DNA of 49,791 nt from Rhizobiaceae bacterium. Lineage in GTDB: Bacteria; Pseudomonadota; Alphaproteobacteria; Rhizobiales; Rhizobiaceae. The notes beneath the pieces were generated by a model. It worked only from the letters and a program-made list of their open reading frames with translations, searched no databases and had not been told where the DNA came from. Within the stretch, counting starts at the first letter, position 1; each line of letters starts with the position of its first letter. Position numbers and translations under genes: made by a program. Of this stretch, positions 36,575-46,194 are shown piece after piece. The DNA lies in NCBI GenBank assembly GCA_017644105.1, contig JAEPMD010000014.1, positions 53,878 to 103,668 on the forward strand, written 5' to 3'.

Positions 36575-38956
36575 TCATTTCCTGCGCCGAGATTTGCGTC
36601 CTTTCTTGAAGGACGGGCGGGCAGCTGACCGATTCTTCTTCCCCTTATGGAAAGACCGCGTTCCGGTCGGCATTTTTTCACCTTTACTCAGCATTTCAAA
36701 TCTTAAAGCCCCGGCAAGTGGAATTGCTTCGGCCAATCTTACGTCTACTTCGTCTCCCAGTCGAAACCCTAGGCCCGTTCTTTCGCCGGTTAGTGCCTGA
36801 TGTACTTCGTCATAAAAATAATAATCGGTTCCCAATGTTGATATGGGTATAAAACCATCTGCGCCGTATTCTGGCAACGAGACAAAAAGTCCTGATTTGG
36901 TCACGCCGGCAATCCGACCACGGAACTCCACACCAATTTTCTCGGCAAGATGATGAGCAATAAGGCGGTCTTGCGTATCGCGTTCGGCACCCGCGGCACG
37001 ACGTTCAAAGTCTGAAATGTCTTCAGCAATAAGTTCAAGTGCTGCTTCTTCATCAGGTGTAATGCCACCTTCACCCAAACCGTAAGATCCGACAAGTGCA
37101 CGATGAACAATCAGATCTGCATATCTTCGAATGGGTGACGTGAAATGCGCATATTTGCGTAAATTCAAGCCAAAATGGCCTTGATTTTCAGGATGGTAGA
37201 TCGCTTGGCTCTGCGAACGCAGCACCATTTCATTGACCATTGTTTCAGTTGGCTTGTCTTTTACATTGGCCAAAATGCCGTTGAAATGGTTGGCGCGCAG
37301 ATTGCCGCCCTTGGCAAGCGAAATATCCAAGGTTGCCAAAAACTCGCGCAATGCTTCTTGCTTTGAGAGAGAAGGTGCTTCATGCACGCGATATATGAGC
37401 ATTTGCCGTTTGGTTTCCAAAGCTTCAGCTGCAGCAACATTGGCTTGGATCATGCATTCTTCGATGAGTTTATGCGCATCTAACCGATCTGGCACGTGAA
37501 TGCGTTCGACCTTGCCCTCATCGTCTAAAATGATGCGGCGTTCGGGAAGATCGAGATCAAGTGGTTGTCTGCGATCTCGACCAATCTTCATGATCTCATA
37601 AGTCGCCCATAACGGCTTTAATACGGTTTCAAGGATTTCACCCGCCTGCGCGTCTGGATTGCCATCAATCGCGTCTTGAGCTTGCTCATAGGCCAAACTT
37701 GCCGCGCTTCGCATCATAATGCGATGGAAAGAGTGGCTGATTTTGCGACCTTCGGCATTGAAAATGATTTTTGTCGCGAGCGCAGGGCGGTCTACACCTT
37801 CTTTGAGTGAGCATAAATCATTGCTGATGCGTTCGGGCAGCATGGGGATGACACGATCTGGAAAATAAACCGAATTCCCTCTGATACGTGCTTCCCGATC
37901 CATCGGGCTGTCAGGTCTGACATAATAAGACACATCGGCAATCGCCACATAGAGCACAGCGCCACCTTCATTGGCGGGATTGTCGTCCATATGTGCGTAA
38001 ACCGCGTCATCATGGTCTTTCGCAGTTGCAGGATCGATGGTGATCAGCGGAATATCGCGCCAATCTTCACGCTTTTTCATGTCTGCTGGTTTAGCTTTTC
38101 CAGCCGCATCAATCACTTTTTGTGGGAAGATATGTGGAATACCGCGGTCATGCACTGCGATCATCGTAATGGCTTTTTCTGATGCGATATTGCCAACAAC
38201 ATTGATGATTTTAGCGTGGGGGAGTCCAATGCGATTGCTATGAATGGATTGTACTTCCACCAAGTCACCATTCTTGGCGTCACCCGTCATATCAGGTGCA
38301 ATCGCATATTCTTTGTTTTTGCGATCAATTGGTAAGACACGTCCGCCGCTATTTGGGCCGTCTTCATGCTCGCGATAAATCCCCATGGTGCTAGATTTTT
38401 GACGATCCAGCACCTTCATTACTTTGCCGATATAGGCCGGGCCATCGCGTTTTTCATTGGGGAAAATGCGCGCCAACACTTTATCACCCAGCCCGGCAGT
38501 TGGACCAGATGATTTTGAACGCGCACCGCCGGTACGTGATTTTTGCGACATTTGGCGGATCAGCACCGCTGGCGCGGACCCATCTTCATCTCGCCATTGC
38601 GTTGGGCGACCGATTAAATCACCATCATTGTCGCGGGATAAAATATCCAGTGTGGAGACGGATGGCATTTTCCCAGGGCGGGAAATTTTCTTACGCGTTC
38701 CTGTCAGCAATCCTTCATCTGCCATTTCGCGCAAAATGTCTTTCAACACCGCACGCTCGTCACCTTTGACACCGAAGGCCTTGGCGATTTCGCGTTTGGA
38801 GGCAAGATCAGGAAACTCGGATATAAAACGCAAGATCGCCGCTTTTTCAAGCGGCGGCTTACCTTTTTTAACTTTAGAACTATCTGCTAAGTCGTTATTA
38901 TTTTTATTTTTTTGTCTGTTTGACTTTGAGCGTGCAAACCTTGGCGTCTTTGCCAA
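36575..38956 (-). CDS. rnr: ribonuclease R (3'-5' exoribonuclease)
   Basis: A 793-residue RNB-family exonuclease that degrades structured RNA and takes part in mRNA decay and tmRNA-mediated quality control. An N-terminal winged-helix/cold-shock part precedes the RNB domain, whose catalytic DPATAKDHDDAVYA begins near 310; YFPDRVIPMLPERISNDLCSL and HFTSPIRRYADLIVHRAL are further signatures. An S1 domain follows from about 655 and the tail is rich in Lys and Arg. The start is TTG at 38956 behind GAGGA, which lies in the last codons of topA; the topA stop is two bases upstream. Confidence 0.97.
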   Translation of the reverse strand: MAKTPRFARSKSNRQKNKNNNDLADSSKVKKGKPPLEKAAILRFISEFPDLASKREIAKAFGVKGDERAVLKDILREMADEGLLTGTRKKISRPGKMPSVSTLDILSRDNDGDLIGRPTQWRDEDGSAPAVLIRQMSQKSRTGGARSKSSGPTAGLGDKVLARIFPNEKRDGPAYIGKVMKVLDRQKSSTMGIYREHEDGPNSGGRVLPIDRKNKEYAIAPDMTGDAKNGDLVEVQSIHSNRIGLPHAKIINVVGNIASEKAITMIAVHDRGIPHIFPQKVIDAAGKAKPADMKKREDWRDIPLITIDPATAKDHDDAVYAHMDDNPANEGGAVLYVAIADVSYYVRPDSPMDREARIRGNSVYFPDRVIPMLPERISNDLCSLKEGVDRPALATKIIFNAEGRKISHSFHRIMMRSAASLAYEQAQDAIDGNPDAQAGEILETVLKPLWATYEIMKIGRDRRQPLDLDLPERRIILDDEGKVERIHVPDRLDAHKLIEECMIQANVAAAEALETKRQMLIYRVHEAPSLSKQEALREFLATLDISLAKGGNLRANHFNGILANVKDKPTETMVNEMVLRSQSQAIYHPENQGHFGLNLRKYAHFTSPIRRYADLIVHRALVGSYGLGEGGITPDEEAALELIAEDISDFERRAAGAERDTQDRLIAHHLAEKIGVEFRGRIAGVTKSGLFVSLPEYGADGFIPISTLGTDYYFYDEVHQALTGERTGLGFRLGDEVDVRLAEAIPLAGALRFEMLSKGEKMPTGTRSFHKGKKNRSAARPSFKKGRKSRRRK

Positions 38957-38958
38957 AT

Positions 38959-41592
38959 CTATTCCTCAGCTGTTTGTTTTGCAGCGGTTTTCTTCGCTGC
39001 GGGTTTCTTAGCTGCTGTCTTCTTTTTCGCAGCTGGTTTTTTCTTTGTCGCGGTTTTTTTCTTGCCTTTAGTGGCAGCCTTTGCGTTGACCAGTTCAATC
39101 CCTTGTTCAAGCGTTACGCCTTGAGGATCTGTGCCATTTGGCAAAGTCGCGTTGATTTTTTCCCATTTCACATAGGGGCCATAGCGTCCATCCATCACGG
39201 CGATTTTGCCGCCATCTGGATGCTCACCCAATTCTTTAAGTGCGGTAGCAGCTTTTCTTCCACGACCGGGCCCCGCAGCTGCTTTTTCTGCAATCACAGT
39301 CACTGCGCGGTTCAAGCCGATGGTGAACACATCTTCGATGGATTCGATATTAGCATACATGCCGTCATGCAAAAGGAATGGACCGTAACGGCCCAAGCCG
39401 CTGGAAATCATCTTTCCGCTTTCAGGATGAGGACCGATATCGCGCGGAAGCGAAATCAATGCCATCGCGCGCTCGTAATCGATTGTTTCTGGCGCCCAGC
39501 CTTTTGGCAGGCTGGCACGTTTGGCTTCTTTGCCTTCCCCACGCTGAACATAGGGCCCAAAACGTCCCGAACGAAGGGTGATATCTTCGTCGGTATTCGG
39601 ATCTTTGCCCAGCATTTGCGGTTCATTAGAAACGGCTGCTTGGCTTTCGCCATCCGCATCCTTGGTCAATTGGCGCGTGAATTTACATTCTGGATAGTTT
39701 GAGCACCCAACAAAAGCGCCGAAACGACCCAATTTGAGCGATAGATTGCCATCGCCGCATGTCGGGCATTTGCGCGGGTTCATGCCATCGCCACGATCAG
39801 GGAAGGCGAGCTCGGCAAGTTCTTCGTTCAGTGCATCAAGCACATTGGTGACACGAAGTTCTTTTGTGCCTTCCACATGTGATTGGAATTCGGTCCAGAA
39901 TTCACGCAAAACGTCTTTCCACTGCAATTCACCAGCTGAAATGCGATCGAGTTTGTTTTCAAGATCGGCGGTAAACCCGAATTCTACATAACGATCAAAG
40001 AAATTGCCAAGGAAGGCAGTCACAAGACGCCCCTTTGGTTCAGGGATCAGTTTGCGTTGTTCGGATTTGACATATTCGCGGTTTGAAAGTGTTGCGAGCG
40101 TGGATGCGTATGTTGACGGACGCCCAATGCCCAATTCTTCCATTTTCTTAATAAGCGATGCTTCCGAATAACGTGGCGGCGGCTCAGTAAAGTGCTGTGT
40201 GGCATTGATCTTTTCATGCGAAACATCTTCGCCCTGGTTGATCAATGGCAAACGTGCATCATCAGTTTTATCGTCTGATTTTTCATCGCTATCGTCTTTG
40301 TGATCGCTATAAGCTGCGATGAAGCCGTCAAAGCGAATGACTGAACCATTGGCACGCAAAGTCGCTGACTGTCCGCCATTGGTCGCAACAATATCAACCG
40401 CCGTACGCTCAATTTCAGCAGATGCCATTTGGCTGGCGATCGCACGCTTCCAGATCAGATCATAAAGCTTGAATTGGTCCGCATCGAGGAATTTCTTCAC
40501 TTCATCTGGCGTACGATCAAAGCTTGTAGGACGAACAGCTTCGTGCGCCTCTTGCGCATTCTTGGCTTTTGTCTCGTAGTGGCGCGCTTTATCCGGGCAA
40601 TACTTATCGCCAAACTGCGCCTTGATGGCGGTACGTGACGCTTCAATGGCTTCAGGCGCCATTTGTACACCGTCAGTACGCATATAGGTGATGAGACCGG
40701 CAGTTTCACCACCAATATCGATGCCTTCATAAAGCTTCTGCGCAACTTGCATGGTGCGTGACGCGTTAAAGCCAAGCTTCGACGACGCTGCCTGTTGGAG
40801 CGTTGATGTGGTAAATGGCGGAGAGGGGTTACGGCGTGTCGGTTTGGCTTCAACCTTGCCGACATTAAAGGATGCGCCCTCGAGCATCGCCTTCATTTTG
40901 TCAGCCGATTCGGCGTTCTCAATGGATAATTTTTGCAATTTATCACCATCGAAGGCGGTTAAACGCGCGGTAAATTTATCATTACGTGGCGTTGTCAGTT
41001 CAGCACCAATTTGCCAATACTCGTCTTTAATAAAACGTTCGATTTCGGTTTCGCGATCACAGATCAGACGCAACGCAACGGATTGCACACGACCAGCTGA
41101 ACGCGCACCTGGCAGCTTCCGCCACAAAACAGGTGAAAGATTGAAACCAACGAGATAATCGAGCGCACGGCGCGCAAGATAAGCGTCCACTAAAGGAGTA
41201 TCGATATCGCGCGGATGTGCCATGGCATCAAGGACAGATTTTTTCGTTATCGCATTGAAAACAACGCGTTTTACGTTCTTGCCTTTAAGTGCTTTTTTCT
41301 TTTCGAGCACGTCCAAAACATGCCATGAAATCGCTTCTCCCTCGCGATCCGGGTCGGTTGCGAGAAACAGTGTGTCGGCATCTTTCAGCGCGCTCGAAAT
41401 GTCTTTTAGGCGCTTGTTGGAGGCTGTATCGACTTCCCAAAGCATTGCAAAGTCTTCGTCAGGATTCACCGATCCGTCTTTAGCGGGCAGATCTCTGATG
41501 TGACCAAATGATGCCAGAACTGTGTAGTCAGAGCCGAGATATTTGTTAATGGTCTTAGCTTTTGCAGGAGATTCTACGACAACTACATTCAT
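38959..41592 (-). CDS. topA: DNA topoisomerase I
   Basis: An 877-residue type IA topoisomerase that relaxes negative supercoils and balances gyrase. The Toprim domain opens with VVVESPAKAKTINKYLG and has DPDREGEAISWH; the catalytic tyrosine lies in GLITYMRTDGV near 302. One C-terminal zinc finger (CPTCGDG ... CSNYPEC) is intact, followed by repeated topo-C domains (LRSGRFGPYVQRGEG, SSGLGRYGPFLLHDG, VMDGRYGPYVKW). The tail is a long Lys/Ala-rich run like that of histone H1, common in alphaproteobacteria. It leads a four-gene operon with rnr, DUF983 and nudix. Confidence 0.98.
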   Translation of the reverse strand: MNVVVVESPAKAKTINKYLGSDYTVLASFGHIRDLPAKDGSVNPDEDFAMLWEVDTASNKRLKDISSALKDADTLFLATDPDREGEAISWHVLDVLEKKKALKGKNVKRVVFNAITKKSVLDAMAHPRDIDTPLVDAYLARRALDYLVGFNLSPVLWRKLPGARSAGRVQSVALRLICDRETEIERFIKDEYWQIGAELTTPRNDKFTARLTAFDGDKLQKLSIENAESADKMKAMLEGASFNVGKVEAKPTRRNPSPPFTTSTLQQAASSKLGFNASRTMQVAQKLYEGIDIGGETAGLITYMRTDGVQMAPEAIEASRTAIKAQFGDKYCPDKARHYETKAKNAQEAHEAVRPTSFDRTPDEVKKFLDADQFKLYDLIWKRAIASQMASAEIERTAVDIVATNGGQSATLRANGSVIRFDGFIAAYSDHKDDSDEKSDDKTDDARLPLINQGEDVSHEKINATQHFTEPPPRYSEASLIKKMEELGIGRPSTYASTLATLSNREYVKSEQRKLIPEPKGRLVTAFLGNFFDRYVEFGFTADLENKLDRISAGELQWKDVLREFWTEFQSHVEGTKELRVTNVLDALNEELAELAFPDRGDGMNPRKCPTCGDGNLSLKLGRFGAFVGCSNYPECKFTRQLTKDADGESQAAVSNEPQMLGKDPNTDEDITLRSGRFGPYVQRGEGKEAKRASLPKGWAPETIDYERAMALISLPRDIGPHPESGKMISSGLGRYGPFLLHDGMYANIESIEDVFTIGLNRAVTVIAEKAAAGPGRGRKAATALKELGEHPDGGKIAVMDGRYGPYVKWEKINATLPNGTDPQGVTLEQGIELVNAKAATKGKKKTATKKKPAAKKKTAAKKPAAKKTAAKQTAEE

Positions 41593-41825
41593 ACTTATTT
41601 TCGCACTTTACAAATTTTGTGGTTTTCAATGATTTGGCTATGCACATGGACATTGAACAGCATTTGGTCAAGCTTTTTTGAGAATTTCTTGTTCAATATA
41701 ACGCTCTGCAACCAATAAGAGAAAAGTTAATCATTGCAATTTTAGATTAATAAAGTTAGGGTAATTGTCACAATCTGATCAAACGCGCAAGTGATTTGTA
41801 TAAGTCCGGTTAAAGGAATTATGAA

Positions 41826-42053
41826 TTGCCAGAAAACGATAAAATCGCCCATTCGCTTGGAGATAATGTCCCCAATCCAAGCCTTAAATATATAAAAGAT
41901 ATGCTGGGGGAGCTTCATACAATTTCAGATGCGGAAGGCGCGGATATGCTGAGCTATCTGATCGAAATGGCATTTATTGAATGCGATGATATTTTATCAA
42001 ATTCCAGACCCATTAAATTAGGTTTCCAAAATAAGAGACACAAAGCCACCTGA
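41826..42053 (+). CDS. small protein of unknown function opposite dprA
   Basis: A 75-residue reading frame starting at TTG (41826) behind AAAGGA with eight bases of spacing. The middle is helical and acidic (LKYIKDMLGELHTISDAEG, MLSYLIEMAFIECDDIL), and the C-terminus is basic. I recall similar small proteins with a YLIEMAxxE pattern near topA in rhizobia, but cannot name a family. Its last 36 bases overlap the end of dprA on the other strand. Good codon-like structure and the ribosome binding site favour a real gene. Confidence 0.6.
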   Translation: MPENDKIAHSLGDNVPNPSLKYIKDMLGELHTISDAEGADMLSYLIEMAFIECDDILSNSRPIKLGFQNKRHKAT

Positions 42054-43169
42054 ATGGCGCTGCAAACGACCTGCTAAGTCTAGCTCTAATAACACTAAGT
42101 AGACAGTTTGTGCTGGATAACCGGTGTGACGGATAATGTCATCAATCTCAACAGGTGTCGCGCTCAACGCGTTTAATATGATCGCGCGGGCATTGTTATC
42201 TGGTGGTTCAAAATCGGGGAGATCATCATCGGTTTCTTCTATAATCGTACCGTTGTTTTGTTCTATTCTGGAAATCGGTGCAAGAGCGTCCAAAACATCA
42301 TCGGGTCCGGTCGTTAAAATCGCTCCCTCCTTAATCAGTTCGTTGGTTCCGCCCGCACGTGGATCAAGTGGAGAGCCCGGGACGGCAAAAACCAATCGTC
42401 CAAAATCAGAAGCACGGCGCGCAGATATCAGTGATCCTGATCGCTGTGCCGCTTCAACAACCACCAGCCCCAAAGAAACACCGGCAATTAGCCTATTTCG
42501 TCTTGGAAAGTCACGCGCGATGGGTTTCCATCCCAATGGCATTTCGGTAATCGCCAGACCTCTTCCAGCGCAGATCTCATTATAGAGATCGAGATTCTCC
42601 GGAGGGTAGGGTTTGTCAATTCCTCCAGCCAATGCAGCAATGGTTCCCATTCCCGCACTCACATTTAAACTTGCATGATGTGCAGCGGCGTCTAAACCCC
42701 GAGCTAATCCTGAAATAATTGAATAACCTGATTGCGATATACTCGCAGCAAGCGCCGCAGCAAATTTTCGCCCTGTAATGGATGCATTTCTGGAACCAAC
42801 AATGCCAACAGAGGGTGGTTGGGCAAGTTTCAAGTTCCCTTTGACTGTAATGAGCGGAGGTGCACCTTCGATCTGCCTGAGTGCAGGTGGATAATCTGGC
42901 TCGCCAATGCCAATAAGTTTAGCGCCAAAGCGTTCTATTTGTTCCAGTTCTAATTCGACCTCGGAAAAAGAAGCTATGCGAATTTTTCTGCTTGAACCTC
43001 CGCGCTGCGATAATTCTGGCAACATTTCAATAGCGCGTTCTGCCGAACCGCAATTATTGATGAGCTCGCGGAAAGTTGCCGGACCGACATTATCGCTCCG
43101 GATCAATCGCAACCATGATAGCCGTTGTCGCTCAGTTAGTTTAACCCCGCGCGACGGCTCATCTATCAT
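42018..43169 (-). CDS. dprA: DNA-processing protein DprA
   Basis: A 383-residue protein that loads RecA onto incoming single-stranded DNA during natural transformation. The Rossmann-like core has [65 protein letters not shown] and [16 protein letters not shown]-terminal winged-helix domain ([17 protein letters not shown]) follows. Its ATG overlaps the plsY stop as ATGA, so it is coupled. dprA occurs widely in genomes not known to be competent, so it does not prove competence here. The 3' end overlaps a small gene on the plus strand by 36 bases. Confidence 0.96.
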   Translation of the reverse strand: MIDEPSRGVKLTERQRLSWLRLIRSDNVGPATFRELINNCGSAERAIEMLPELSQRGGSSRKIRIASFSEVELELEQIERFGAKLIGIGEPDYPPALRQIEGAPPLITVKGNLKLAQPPSVGIVGSRNASITGRKFAAALAASISQSGYSIISGLARGLDAAAHHASLNVSAGMGTIAALAGGIDKPYPPENLDLYNEICAGRGLAITEMPLGWKPIARDFPRRNRLIAGVSLGLVVVEAAQRSGSLISARRASDFGRLVFAVPGSPLDPRAGGTNELIKEGAILTTGPDDVLDALAPISRIEQNNGTIIEETDDDLPDFEPPDNNARAIILNALSATPVEIDDIIRHTGYPAQTVYLVLLELDLAGRLQRHSGGFVSLILET

Positions 43170-43780
43170 GTTTTCTTGCCACCAATCTTGCTTTCATTGC
43201 CTGAAAGCAGTCGGCCGATATTTTCGTGGTGCTTGGCGATGGCAATTATCGACATAATGCCAAAGAGGATGGCCAAGTTTGCATATCCCAAAAAGTATAA
43301 TGCAATTGGCACTATTGTGAGCGCGCATAAGGCGGCGAGCGAGGAATATTTAAAGATGAATGCGACAGAGAGCCATACGACTGCAAAAACCAGAACCGCC
43401 ATTGGAGCCAAGCCCAAAAGCACACCTATATAGGTTGCCACGCCTTTGCCACCTTTAAATTTAAGCCAGATCGGAAATAGGTGCCCTAAAAATGCGCATA
43501 GACCCGCAAGCATTCCTGCTCCAAGGCCAAAATTCTGAGCAATGACTACTGCAATTGTGCCTTTCAGGAGATCCGCAAGCAAAACGCCAGCTGCAACTTT
43601 TTTATTGCCCGTGCGTAAAACATTGGTGGCGCCGATATTACCGGAACCAATATTGCGGACATCACCAAGGCCTGCAAACTTGGTAATGACCAGGCCAAAC
43701 GGGATCGAGCCAAGCAGATATCCAAACAGTGATGCAAGGAGAAGAACTAATGGTGTTTGCGAAGTAAATATATCGGTCAT
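43166..43780 (-). CDS. plsY: glycerol-3-phosphate acyltransferase PlsY
   Basis: A 204-residue inner-membrane enzyme that transfers acyl groups from acyl phosphate to glycerol 3-phosphate, the first step of phospholipid synthesis. It has five hydrophobic segments. The three conserved motifs are [11 protein letters not shown] with [26 protein letters not shown], and the late [13 protein letters not shown]. The ATG at 43780 was chosen; an in-frame TTG 12 bases upstream adds four residues, and neither has a clear Shine-Dalgarno. It sits between the pyrC-like gene and dprA. Confidence 0.96.
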   Translation of the reverse strand: MTDIFTSQTPLVLLLASLFGYLLGSIPFGLVITKFAGLGDVRNIGSGNIGATNVLRTGNKKVAAGVLLADLLKGTIAVVIAQNFGLGAGMLAGLCAFLGHLFPIWLKFKGGKGVATYIGVLLGLAPMAVLVFAVVWLSVAFIFKYSSLAALCALTIVPIALYFLGYANLAILFGIMSIIAIAKHHENIGRLLSGNESKIGGKKT

Positions 43781-43837
43781 TTGAGCAATCAATCAGTTTA
43801 AATGCACGCATACACCCCTAATAGTTGTATAACGTGA

Positions 43838-45127
43838 TTATTCGTCAGAGTAAATAGTCTGACCGTTTACGATAGTCGCAAGCACTTTGCCGGTAAAGCG
43901 CGCATCTTCAAAAGCACTGTTTTTAGATTTCGAAACAATCTCATCCTTATAATGCACCCATGGCATTTCAGGATCAAACAACGTGATATCTGCGGATGCG
44001 CCGACACGCAATGAACCTGCATCAAGTCCATAAAGTTCAGCTGGTTTAGTGGATAACACTTCAATTAACCGCATCAAGCTGATCTGATCTGCATGATAGA
44101 GTCGCAAAGCAGCTGAGAACATTGTTTCCAGACCAATTGCACCTTCTGCTGCGTGTGGGAAGGGCAGACGTTTGGTGTCAACATCCTGCGGGTCGTGTGA
44201 TGAACAAATCACGTCAATTGTTCCGTCGGCCAGTGCTTGGACCATTGCTAAACGCTCTTCTTCGCTTCGCAAAGGCGGTGAAAGCTTGAAGAATGTCCGA
44301 TATTCGCCGATATCAACTTCGTTCAATGTCAGGTTATTGATCGAAATACCCGCGCTCACATTAAGGTTCTTGTCTTTGGCGCGGCGAATAACCTTCGATG
44401 ATTGCGGCACTGAAATCTTCGCGGCGTGGTAATTTGCGCCGGTGAGTTCTGCTAAACGGACATCTCGCTCTAGTGGGATGATCTCCGCCTCTTTTGGAAT
44501 GCCGGAAAATCCGAGCCAACTCGCAAGAAGACCCTCATTCATCATGCCGCCAGCGGCTAGATCTTCATCTTGAGTCTCGCATGCGATCAACGCGCCAAAA
44601 TCACGCGCATAGGTCATGGCACGTCTGATCACTGCTGCATTGCGGAGCGTTTTACGGCCATCGGTAATACAAGCAGCACCAGCTTCCATCATCAAGCCAA
44701 ATTCAGTCATCTCATTACCATTTAGCCCTTTGGTCATGGCAGAGGCCGGATGAACATGAATATCGGTGGTATCGCGCGCGGTGCGCTGGATAAACTGCAA
44801 AAGTGCAACATCATCAATGACCGGATTGGTGTCCGGCATCGTGACAATCGATGTAATACCACCTTTTGCGGCGGCTTTACCGGCTGAAGCAATGGTTTCG
44901 CGATATTCGCTGCCAGGTTCACCAATGAATACGCGTGTATCGACGAGACCGGGAACGGCAATCTGGCCTTTGCAATTGATGACTTCGGCACCTTCTGGCG
45001 TTCCTTGATTAGCAGCGTTTTGACCGATGGCTGCGATTTTGCCGTTTTCGATGATAATTGAGCCTGTTTCATCCATCTGCTGTGATGGATCTACAATTCT
45101 GAGGTTTTCTAATACGCGTGTGGTCAT
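43838..45127 (-). CDS. pyrC: dihydroorotase homologue without metal site (PyrC', ATCase partner)
   Basis: A 429-residue amidohydrolase-fold protein that aligns throughout with class I dihydroorotase. All expected metal ligands are changed: the HxH of VDxHxHLREPG is Arg65/Phe67 (VDTRVFIGEPG), and the later His, His and Asp positions are Glu184 (IACETQD), Lys237 (YHAAKIS) and Ser310 (CSSHDPQ). I recall the same pattern in rhizobia. In Pseudomonas such an inactive homologue is a structural partner of aspartate carbamoyltransferase, which fits pyrB one base upstream. The true dihydroorotase should be elsewhere. The start is the ATG at 45127, after GGAG in the pyrB end. Confidence 0.9.
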   Translation of the reverse strand: MTTRVLENLRIVDPSQQMDETGSIIIENGKIAAIGQNAANQGTPEGAEVINCKGQIAVPGLVDTRVFIGEPGSEYRETIASAGKAAAKGGITSIVTMPDTNPVIDDVALLQFIQRTARDTTDIHVHPASAMTKGLNGNEMTEFGLMMEAGAACITDGRKTLRNAAVIRRAMTYARDFGALIACETQDEDLAAGGMMNEGLLASWLGFSGIPKEAEIIPLERDVRLAELTGANYHAAKISVPQSSKVIRRAKDKNLNVSAGISINNLTLNEVDIGEYRTFFKLSPPLRSEEERLAMVQALADGTIDVICSSHDPQDVDTKRLPFPHAAEGAIGLETMFSAALRLYHADQISLMRLIEVLSTKPAELYGLDAGSLRVGASADITLFDPEMPWVHYKDEIVSKSKNSAFEDARFTGKVLATIVNGQTIYSDE

Positions 45128-45128
45128 G

Positions 45129-46058
45129 TTAGTTTCTCCCACTCGCAAGCATCAATGTCTCCATCACCGCCATTCGGACAGCTACGCCCATTTCGACCTG
45201 TTGTTCGATCACACTTTGCGGACCATCGGCAATTTCTGAGGCTATTTCCACACCTCTGTTCATTGGGCCGGGATGCATCACAAGTGCATCATCTTTCGCA
45301 TATGAGAGTTTTTCAGCATCTAATCCGAAGAAACGGAAATATTCACGCACTGACGGAACAAAAGCGCCTTCCATGCGTTCACGCTGCAAACGCAGCATCA
45401 TCACAACATCGACGTCTTTAAGGCCTTCTTTCATAGAGCTGTAGACTTCGGCACCCATTTGCTCAATTCCGGTGGGCAGGAGCGTTCGCGGTGCGATCAC
45501 CCTTACGCGTGCTCCCAAAGCGTTGAGCAACAATATGTTGGAGCGCGCGACACGTGAATGGAGCACATCACCACAAATGGCGACGGTTAAGCGTCCAACT
45601 TTGCCTTTCATGCGGCGAATAGTCAGTGCATCAAGCAGCGCTTGGGTTGGATGTTCGTGGGCGCCATCCCCTGCATTAATCACCGCACAGCCAACTTTTT
45701 GCGCCAAAAGCGCCACTGCACCGGCCGATGAGTGCCGCACAACCAGCATGTCTGGATGCATGGCATTAAGGGTCATTGCCGTATCGACCAGCGTTTCACC
45801 TTTTTTGACGGATGAATTGCCGACGGACATGTTCATGACGTCTGCGCCAAGTCGCTTGCCGGCAAGCTCAAATGAGGCTTGGGTCCGGGTGGAGGCTTCG
45901 AAAAAGAGATTGATCTGCGTTAAGCCGCGAAGTGTCGAGGTTTTCTTTTCACGTTGCAAAGACAGCTTGACCGCTTCTTCGGCCTTGTCCAATAAATAGA
46001 AAATGTCTGGCTCCGACAAGCCTTTTATACCCAGCAGGTGACGGTGCGGAAATGACAT
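45129..46058 (-). CDS. pyrB: aspartate carbamoyltransferase catalytic subunit
   Basis: A 309-residue enzyme joining carbamoyl phosphate and aspartate in the first committed step of pyrimidine synthesis. The phosphate-binding [20 protein letters not shown], the SVKKGETL loop, [15 protein letters not shown] and the terminal [11 protein letters not shown] are intact. No pyrI regulatory gene is present; instead the inactive dihydroorotase homologue follows after one base, as expected for class A ATCases in which the two form a large complex. A 136-base gap separates it from the divergent acyl-CoA dehydrogenase gene. Confidence 0.98.
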   Translation of the reverse strand: MSFPHRHLLGIKGLSEPDIFYLLDKAEEAVKLSLQREKKTSTLRGLTQINLFFEASTRTQASFELAGKRLGADVMNMSVGNSSVKKGETLVDTAMTLNAMHPDMLVVRHSSAGAVALLAQKVGCAVINAGDGAHEHPTQALLDALTIRRMKGKVGRLTVAICGDVLHSRVARSNILLLNALGARVRVIAPRTLLPTGIEQMGAEVYSSMKEGLKDVDVVMMLRLQRERMEGAFVPSVREYFRFFGLDAEKLSYAKDDALVMHPGPMNRGVEIASEIADGPQSVIEQQVEMGVAVRMAVMETLMLASGRN

Positions 46059-46194
46059 GATTGCACTCTCTATCTCGTGGAATTTCGCATTCTATAGAAA
46101 GCTTTCGGTGAAAGGGCAACTCAAATGGGGTGACATTTGTGTGCTGTCCCCATACAAATTGTAGGAATATTTTGATTCCGGAAAGTCAAATTCT

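Noticed and set aside
38457-39011. 184-codon plus-strand frame antisense to rnr
   Set aside because: It lies wholly inside the well-conserved rnr N-terminal region and crosses into topA; composition is that of an antisense shadow.
38920-39702. 260-codon open frame on the plus strand across the end of topA
   Set aside because: It is antisense to the conserved zinc-finger and Lys/Ala-rich tail of topA; the Cys/Phe-rich translation is what the reverse of such codons gives, and no ribosome binding site or family match is seen.
45472-45999. 175-codon plus-strand frame antisense to pyrB
   Set aside because: It mirrors pyrB codon positions and has no initiation signal or recognisable protein feature.
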